DNA of 64,000 nucleotides from Astragalus membranaceus (Eukaryota; Streptophyta; Magnoliopsida; Fabales; Fabaceae): NCBI GenBank assembly GCA_039519185.1, contig CM076854.1, forward strand, positions 173,941,144 to 174,005,143. Direction: 5' to 3'. The translations under genes were made by a program, and so were the position numbers. This document shows, piece by piece, positions 58,907 through 64,000 of this stretch (position 1 is the first letter of the stretch; every line of letters starts with the position of its first letter). Below the pieces are notes generated by a model. It did no database searches. It was not told the origin of the DNA and saw only the letters and a list, made by a program, of their open reading frames with translations.

Positions 58907-59450
58907 GAAAGTGAAGAAAAAAGAAACATGGTTAAAGTTGACAGTTTGTTTGTGAAAAGTAGTAGCAAGTTGGCTGAGAAAATTTGCTCCCTTTCACTAG
59001 AGTCAAACAAGTCAGATACAAGCACAAGGTTAATTATTGGTCTAATAATACATAGTCTAGCATCTCAATATATTTTGTGATAGAAATTAAAAGACATTTG
59101 TTTTCTTTATGCATAATGATGTTACATCTTTTATTTTGATTTTTCTTTACTATATAAGATATTTTCATAAAGAATTTCACGTGTTCTTTATATTTTACAG
59201 ATGGATGAAAACTGTCCAACTTGCTTGTCAGGAGAAAATTATAGGCAATCCTGTTTTCGAGTACAAAACATAATCAAAGCTCAGAATTTGAATGAATCTC
59301 AGGAAGAGGCTGTTCTAAGCTGTGTCAACATGAAGAAGTGTAATCACAATGACCCTATTAAACTCATATGGGGTCCACCAGGGACTGGAAAAACAAAAAC
59401 AATTGCTTCCATGCTATTTTGTCTGCTTCCATGCTATCTGTTATTAAGCT
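58907..59450 (+). pseudogene. Captured fragment of a SEN1-like superfamily 1 helicase gene
   Basis: An exon-like open segment 58907-59028 (bounded by TTTTTGTAG and GGTTAATT) is followed by an intron to 59200 (TATTTTACAG). The next exon reads CPTCLSGENYRQSC, LNESQEEAVLSC and LIWGPPGTGKTKT. The last is a Walker A motif, and the Q-rich lead-in is typical of SEN1/UPF1-type RNA or DNA helicases. The homology ends near 59440, well before the other helicase motifs. The joined frame of the two exons is uncertain. Intron retention points to DNA-level capture by the CACTA element. Confidence 0.82.
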
Positions 59451-59937
59451 TGTCTTATTTCATTTGATAACATGCTGATTTTTTCAACCTTTTTCTATAA
59501 TAGATAAGCTCAAAATCGTTGGTTGGTTTAGGAGCTGATGGTGGTTAAAGATATAGTCTAGATGGAGTTTTGGAGCTTGATCTAGTTGATTGAAGCCACG
59601 TTTAGATTCAAGCTTAGGAAGAGAATGAGGTGTTGTCAAAGGAAAGTAAACTAGAGAAGATTTATTCATGTGTCCTTTTTGTGTTCCCTCTAAGTTTAAT
59701 TTCAATTTTTAAGAGTTGTTGTATTCTAGAAATTGAATGTTTATGAGTTGTTGAAGTGGTGGTTGTTATGTGAATATTTGAGAAATTATCTCATATTGAA
59801 TGAATGGCTTGAAGCTTGTATGAATTGATGTTGTAAGTAATGTTTGTGAGGCATGTTTGAAATTAAATGAATTCTATGTTGATGTTGTAAGTGTACTGCT
59901 ACAAAGACAAAACTGTCAGTTTCCAATTAAAGAAATA

Positions 59938-60412
59938 GACATTTAGCATCAGTTGTTTTAAACAACCGATGCTAAATGTCTATTTTTTTTTAAAATTAGA
60001 CATTTAGCATCGGTTGTTTCAAACAACCGATGCTAAATGTCATTTTTTTTTATCAAAAATGACTTTTAGCATCGGTTATTTGGAACAACCGATGCTAAAT
60101 GTCACTTTCAGGACATTTAGCATCGGTTGTTTCAAATAACCGATGCTAAATGTCACTTTCAAGACATTTAGCATCGGTTGTTTCAAACACCCGATGCTAA
60201 ATGTCATTTTTCAGGATACTTAGCATCGGTTGTTTCAAATAACCGATGCTAAATGTCATTTTCAGACAGCAAAAACAGTGATAAAATGGACATTTAGCAT
60301 CGGTTATCTGAACACCCGATGCTAAATGTGACATTTAGCGTCGGTTAAATAACCGATGCTAAATGTCTGACATTTAGCGTCGGGCGATAACCGACGCTAA
60401 ATGTCTTTTTTG
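59938..60412. repeat. Subterminal palindromic array of CACTA transposon 2
   Basis: About nine inverted pairs of the type GACATTTAGCATCGGTT and AACCGATGCTAAATGTC, separated by 4-10 bases and spaced every 40-60 bp. In CACTA elements such arrays bind the transposase. Confidence 0.92.
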
Positions 60413-61141
60413 CACTAGTGTCTATGGAAGACACGTACGTGTGCCATCTAAAGTTATTTTGTTCGGTTGGCGTCTTCTGTTAGGAAAACTACCGACTAGA
60501 GATAACTTATCTTTTAGAGGGGTTAATTATTCTTCAATCATTGGCGTCTTCTTTTAGATGAATCTATTACACATTTTTTTTTTGGTTGTTCCTTCTCTAC
60601 TAGCGCGTGGCAGAGATTATGCTCTTGGATGGGGGTACATCACACATTGGAGATGGATTCTTTAAAGCATTTTTCCTGGTTGGGTATGACAGTTTCGGGG
60701 AAACACAAAAAGAATGTTAGATATATTGTTTGGCTAGCCGTTGTGTGGGCTTTATGGTTGGAAAGGAACCGACGAGTATTTCAAGACACCTCATCAAATT
60801 TCATAGTTGTTATCAATATTGTTAAACATAATTCTTGGGGGTGGTTTATTGCCAAAGTGGCTGGAAAATGTAAGTTTACTGTATCTCAGTGGTGGCATAA
60901 TCCACTAGACTCTCTACACTTTTGACACGTTTCTTTCCTGGTATTAGGTTGGAGTATCCCTTATGCTCTTCTTTAATACAATTTTTCTTATAAAAAAATT
61001 GCCTAAATTCAAGTGACACTTTTAACGCTTAATAAACAGACAAGGACCATCTTATGCTTGTTAGTATTAAATACTCTGCATTCAGAATAGTTATCCATTT
61101 TTTACCTTTGCACTCATTATAAACATACACGAAATTCCTTA

Positions 61142-61361
61142 GGGTATGTTTGAGAGGGGGTTTTGCGAGGGGAAGGGAGGAGAGGACTTGAAAAAGATTA
61201 GTCTATATTTTAATATGTATTTAAGATTTTAAAAAAATAAAAGAACAAGTTGATAGATATCCATATAACATTTTTAATCACATTTGATTTATATTTAGAG
61301 ACATTTTATAGCTTCTTCAATTCTAAATTTAAAAATATGCCCTCCCCTCCCAAACATACCC
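61142..61361. mobile_element. PIF/Harbinger (Tourist-like) MITE, 220 bp, TSD TTA
   Basis: Ends are inverted (GGGTATGTTTGAGAGGGG against GGGTATGTTTGGGAGGGG) and flanked by TTA at 61139-61141 and 61362-61364. AT-rich interior without coding capacity. Confidence 0.82.
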
Positions 61362-61394
61362 TTAGTTTCTCCACCTAATTAATTCCACTAATGA

Positions 61395-64000
61395 CAGGAA
61401 TAACTTAAATCCTAACCTCTGGTGTGTCTGTACGGATAACTTCAATCCTACTGTTATCGCTTGCTCTGATCAGCATGTTTCCTTCTCAGTGGAGGTCAAT
61501 AATACTACAGTTGGTATTTCTGCTATCTATGCTTCCTGTAGCTATTTGGTTAGGCGATCTCTGTGGCAGGATCTTTCTCTTCTCCAGCAAACTCATAACA
61601 TCCCTTGGTGTTTTATGGGGGATTGGAACGCTATTTTGGGCAGCCATGAATATAGGGGCAGTGGCACCCCCTCTCAAACAGCTTGTGAAGATTTTCAGAA
61701 CTGGACCAATTTGAATAACTTGATTCATGTGCCGACTAGGGGTGTTCAGTACACTTGGTCTAATGGCTGTAAAGGCAGGGCTTTCACGGAGAAAAGACTT
61801 GATCGAGCTATTTGCAATGACGCATGCTTTACTTTTTATACAGGTATCTCCTGCTATACTCTTACTAAATCTAGATCTGATCATTTCCCTTTACTGCTTG
61901 ATCTTCAGACTACAGATGGTGCTCATCCCTCTTCCTTTAAATTCCTTCGCACCTGGGCGAGTCACCCTGACTGCCTGAATGTGATTAAGGAGGCTTGGCA
62001 ATCTCATGTTGTTGGCTGCCCTATGGTGGTCCTCAATCAAAAGCTTAAAAATCTTAAGTTAAAGCTTAAGTCTTGGAATAAAGATGTCTTTGGGGACGTT
62101 AATCTTCGGGTGCAAGTTGCGACGACATCCTTAGACCATGTTCAAGCGCAGATTGATAATGATGGCTACTCAGAGGTGTTGGATGAGCAAGAAAAGGTCC
62201 ATCAGCTTGAGCTGCAACAAGCTTTAGCTTCACAAGAGGGTTTTTGGCTCGAAAAGTCTAGGCTTAATTGGCACTCGCATGGTGATCGCAACACAAAATT
62301 TTTCCATCAGATGGTCAGAATTAGACATATTACCAAGCAAATAACTGCCCTAAAGCATGGTGATGTTCTTCTTACTTTTCCTAATGATATTGAATCTCAT
62401 GTTGTTAATTATTTTGAGAATATCTTCGCCTCTACTAACCAATGTCTTGATAATGGTATGGTGGAGGACATTATCCCTAATCTTGTTACAGGTGAGGAGA
62501 ACACTATGCTCACCAACGTTCCTAATAGGGAAGAGATCAAGCAGGCCATCTTTGCGATGAATTCTAACGGTGCCCCTGGCTCGGATGGCTTTGGCGCTTT
62601 CTTTTTTCAGCATTTCTGGGACATCATTGCGGATGACATGGTGAGTGCGGTTCAGCAATTCTTCAAGCATGGCTGGCTGCTTCCGAATTTCAACTCTAAT
62701 TTAGTGGTCCTTATTCCTAAAGTCAACGGTGCTAACAATATTGAGAAGTTCCGGCCTATCGCCCTTGCTAACTTCAAGTTTAAGATTATTTCTAAGGTGC
62801 TTGCTGACCGTCTGTCCAGAATTGCTCCCCGTATCGTTTCATCCCAGCAGCGTGGCTTTATTCAAGGTAGAAACATTTCGGACTGCATTTGCTTAACCTC
62901 GGAAGCCATTAATATGTTGCATAATAGGTCCTTTGGCGGTAATATGGCTCTAAAGGTTGATGTCAAGAAAGCTTTTGACACCTTGGATTGGAATTTCCTT
63001 CTTAGAGTCCTCAAGGCTTTTGGTTTTAATAGTAAATTTTGCGATTGGGTTAATGTTCTTTTGCATTCTGCTAAGCTTTCGATCTCAGTCAATGGTATGC
63101 CTTCTGGGTTCTTTAGCTGCAAGCGGGGTGTGCGTCAAGGGGACCCCCTCTCCCCCTTCTTTTTTGCTTGGCTGAGGAGGTTTTGAGCAGAGGCATCTCC
63201 AAGCTGGTGCAGGATGGGGACCTTCAGTTAATCAATGGTCCTAGAGGTACTCAGGTTCCCTCTCACACCCTTTATGCTGATGACATCATGATTTTTTGCA
63301 GGGATTCGCAGCGAAATCTCCATAGTCTCCTCAATTTCTTTACTAAGTATGGTGAGGCTTTTGGTCAGATTGTTAACTCTAGCAAATCTACCGTTCATTT
63401 GAGCGCCATTCCCAATACCCGGGCAGCGTCGCATTGCCGATCTCCTGGGCTTCTCTATTGGCCAATTGCTGTTCACCTACTTGGGTATTCCTATTTTCAA
63501 AGGTAAGCCTAAAGCTGTTTATTTAATGCCGATCACTGACAAGATTAAAGCCAAGTTGTCAGCCTGGAAAGCCTCTCTTCTCTTTATTGCCGGAAGAGCG
63601 CAGCTGGTCAAGTCGGTTGTTCAAAGTATGTTTATTTACAGCTTCATGATTTACAAATGGCCTGCTTATCTGTTGAATACGGTGGATTCTTGGATTAGAA
63701 ATTTCATTTGGTCAGGTGACGTCAATCAGCGTAAAGTTGTTACTGTGGCGTGGCATAAGGTTTGTAGGCCAACCTCTGAGGGGGGGTCTTGGGATTAGGT
63801 CCCTTAAAGATACTAATAAGGCAGCCTGTCTAAAACTTAGCTGGGAGCTCAGCACTTCCCAAAATAGTTGGGCTCTCTTGTTAAGGTCCCGGGTCTTCAG
63901 AAATAATACTCCGATTTCTCATCATATCAGTTCATCTTTATGGGGTAATTTGTGTGATCAGCTCTCCGCCATTCAAGAAAACTGCATTTGGCAAATTGGT
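61395..64000 (+). pseudogene. L1-type LINE ORF2: endonuclease and reverse transcriptase, runs off the window
   Basis: The homology starts near 61395 in mid-protein, so the copy is 5'-truncated. The endonuclease part has WCFMGDWNAIL (Asp/Asn pair) and SRSDHFPLL (the SDH motif). Reverse transcriptase follows with GAPGSDGFGAFFF, KFRPIALANFKFKIISKV, KVDVKKAFDTLDW (catalytic Asp), RQGDPLSPF and, in a shifted frame, YADDIMIFC (catalytic YADD, about 63270). Frame breaks near 63165, 63430 and 63790 show it is inactive. After that the C-terminal region (GIRSLKDTNKAACLKLSWEL) continues to the window end. It would copy its own RNA at a nicked target. Confidence 0.92.

Larger units (their letters stand above)
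57415..60420. mobile_element. CACTA transposon 2, 3006 bp, TSD TCT, carrying a helicase gene fragment
   Basis: Ends read CACTAGTGCAAA in both orientations and TCT flanks both sides (57412-57414, 60421-60423). Subterminal repeats (TTTAGCATCGG-type) are few on the left (57537-57578) and many on the right (59938-60412). No transposase seen. The interior has a SEN1-like helicase fragment with an intron, and upstream sequence (57580-58400) rich in TTCGCACATCGTCAAGC repeats that looks like 5'-UTR. Confidence 0.9.
56780..60998 (+). pseudogene. LINE ORF C-terminal region, split by CACTA transposon 2
   Basis: Before the CACTA element (56780-57414) the frames read GLHVKNLEVFNISLLAKWKW, SIWWGDLILLGDD and CTIGNDDQTYFWNHKW. 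After it (60421 on) the text continues in phase with FGWRLLLGKLPTRDNLSFRG and FGCSFSTSAWQRLCSWMG, then LAVVWALWLERNRRVF. This is the zf-RVT region and C-terminus of a plant L1-type LINE. Stops and shifts occur. The 3' end near 60985-60998 is A-rich, as expected for a LINE tail. No reverse transcriptase core is present, so this is a 5'-truncated copy. Confidence 0.8.

Noticed and set aside
59938..60412. CRISPR-like array of regular palindromes
   Set aside because: They are subterminal repeats inside a CACTA element with exact ends and a 3-bp duplication; spacers are short and not unique.

Overview
The window is nuclear DNA from a flowering plant, most likely a legume. The evidence is AT-rich sequence with many (TA)n tracts, split genes with GT-AG introns, plant-type retrotransposons, and one B3 transcription factor gene that resembles legume NGATHA proteins. 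The species assignment is inference. No bacterial features, CRISPR arrays, tRNA or rRNA genes were seen. I see one intact-looking host gene: an NGATHA-type B3 factor at 20572-21985 (+), with two exons and an ATG, GT-AG intron and stop that all fit.

Left part (1-20000). 1-4316 is AT-rich intergenic DNA with compound microsatellites. 4322-9784 is a decayed chromovirus (Ty3/gypsy, minus strand, TSD AACAA) with a 368-bp hAT MITE in its integrase. It sits just inside the 3' end of a Helitron (9790-9817). Next come a decayed LTR+PBS remnant (10580-11235), a SINE-like piece (about 11500-11640) and a Mutator-type MITE (12394-12610). At 13198-17317 three Mutator-like elements are nested, each with its own perfect 9-bp target duplication. 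A hAT element (18451-19107, 8-bp TSD) precedes the NGATHA gene.

Centre (24000-55005). After a LINE fragment and a MITE, one Tat-lineage Ty3/gypsy element on the minus strand spans 25732-55005. It is about 29 kb long only because it was hit at least three times: by a non-autonomous LARD-type element with 2.3-kb LTRs (27379-38794, TSD CTTAT), by a CACTA transposon (42287-46741, TSD TTT), and by an LTR now left as a solo LTR (49852-52639, TSD CCCAT). The CACTA element carries exons of a DHHC palmitoyltransferase gene and was itself hit by a Mutator MITE. The Tat element has gag, protease, reverse transcriptase, two RNase H domains and integrase on the minus strand. On the plus strand, between pol and the 3' LTR, lies an antisense ORF (gypsy-type 'Transposase_28'-like domain plus coiled coil) with its own TATA box and at least one intron.

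Right part (55006-64000). A 412-bp tandem duplication is followed by a LINE reading frame split by a second CACTA element (57415-60420, TSD TCT), which carries a SEN1-like helicase fragment. A PIF/Harbinger-like MITE and the 5' part of another L1-type LINE run to the window edge.

The most unusual signal is a tandemly repeated, probably structured module in the LTRs of the LARD and the related solo LTR. Each module has a palindromic hairpin with a GTAC centre, a second long stem and an outer closing stem. Substitutions between copies compensate in pairs, which suggests a selected RNA fold in the R-U5 region. All target duplications, frames and exon joins were worked out by eye from the sequence; no search or folding program was run.
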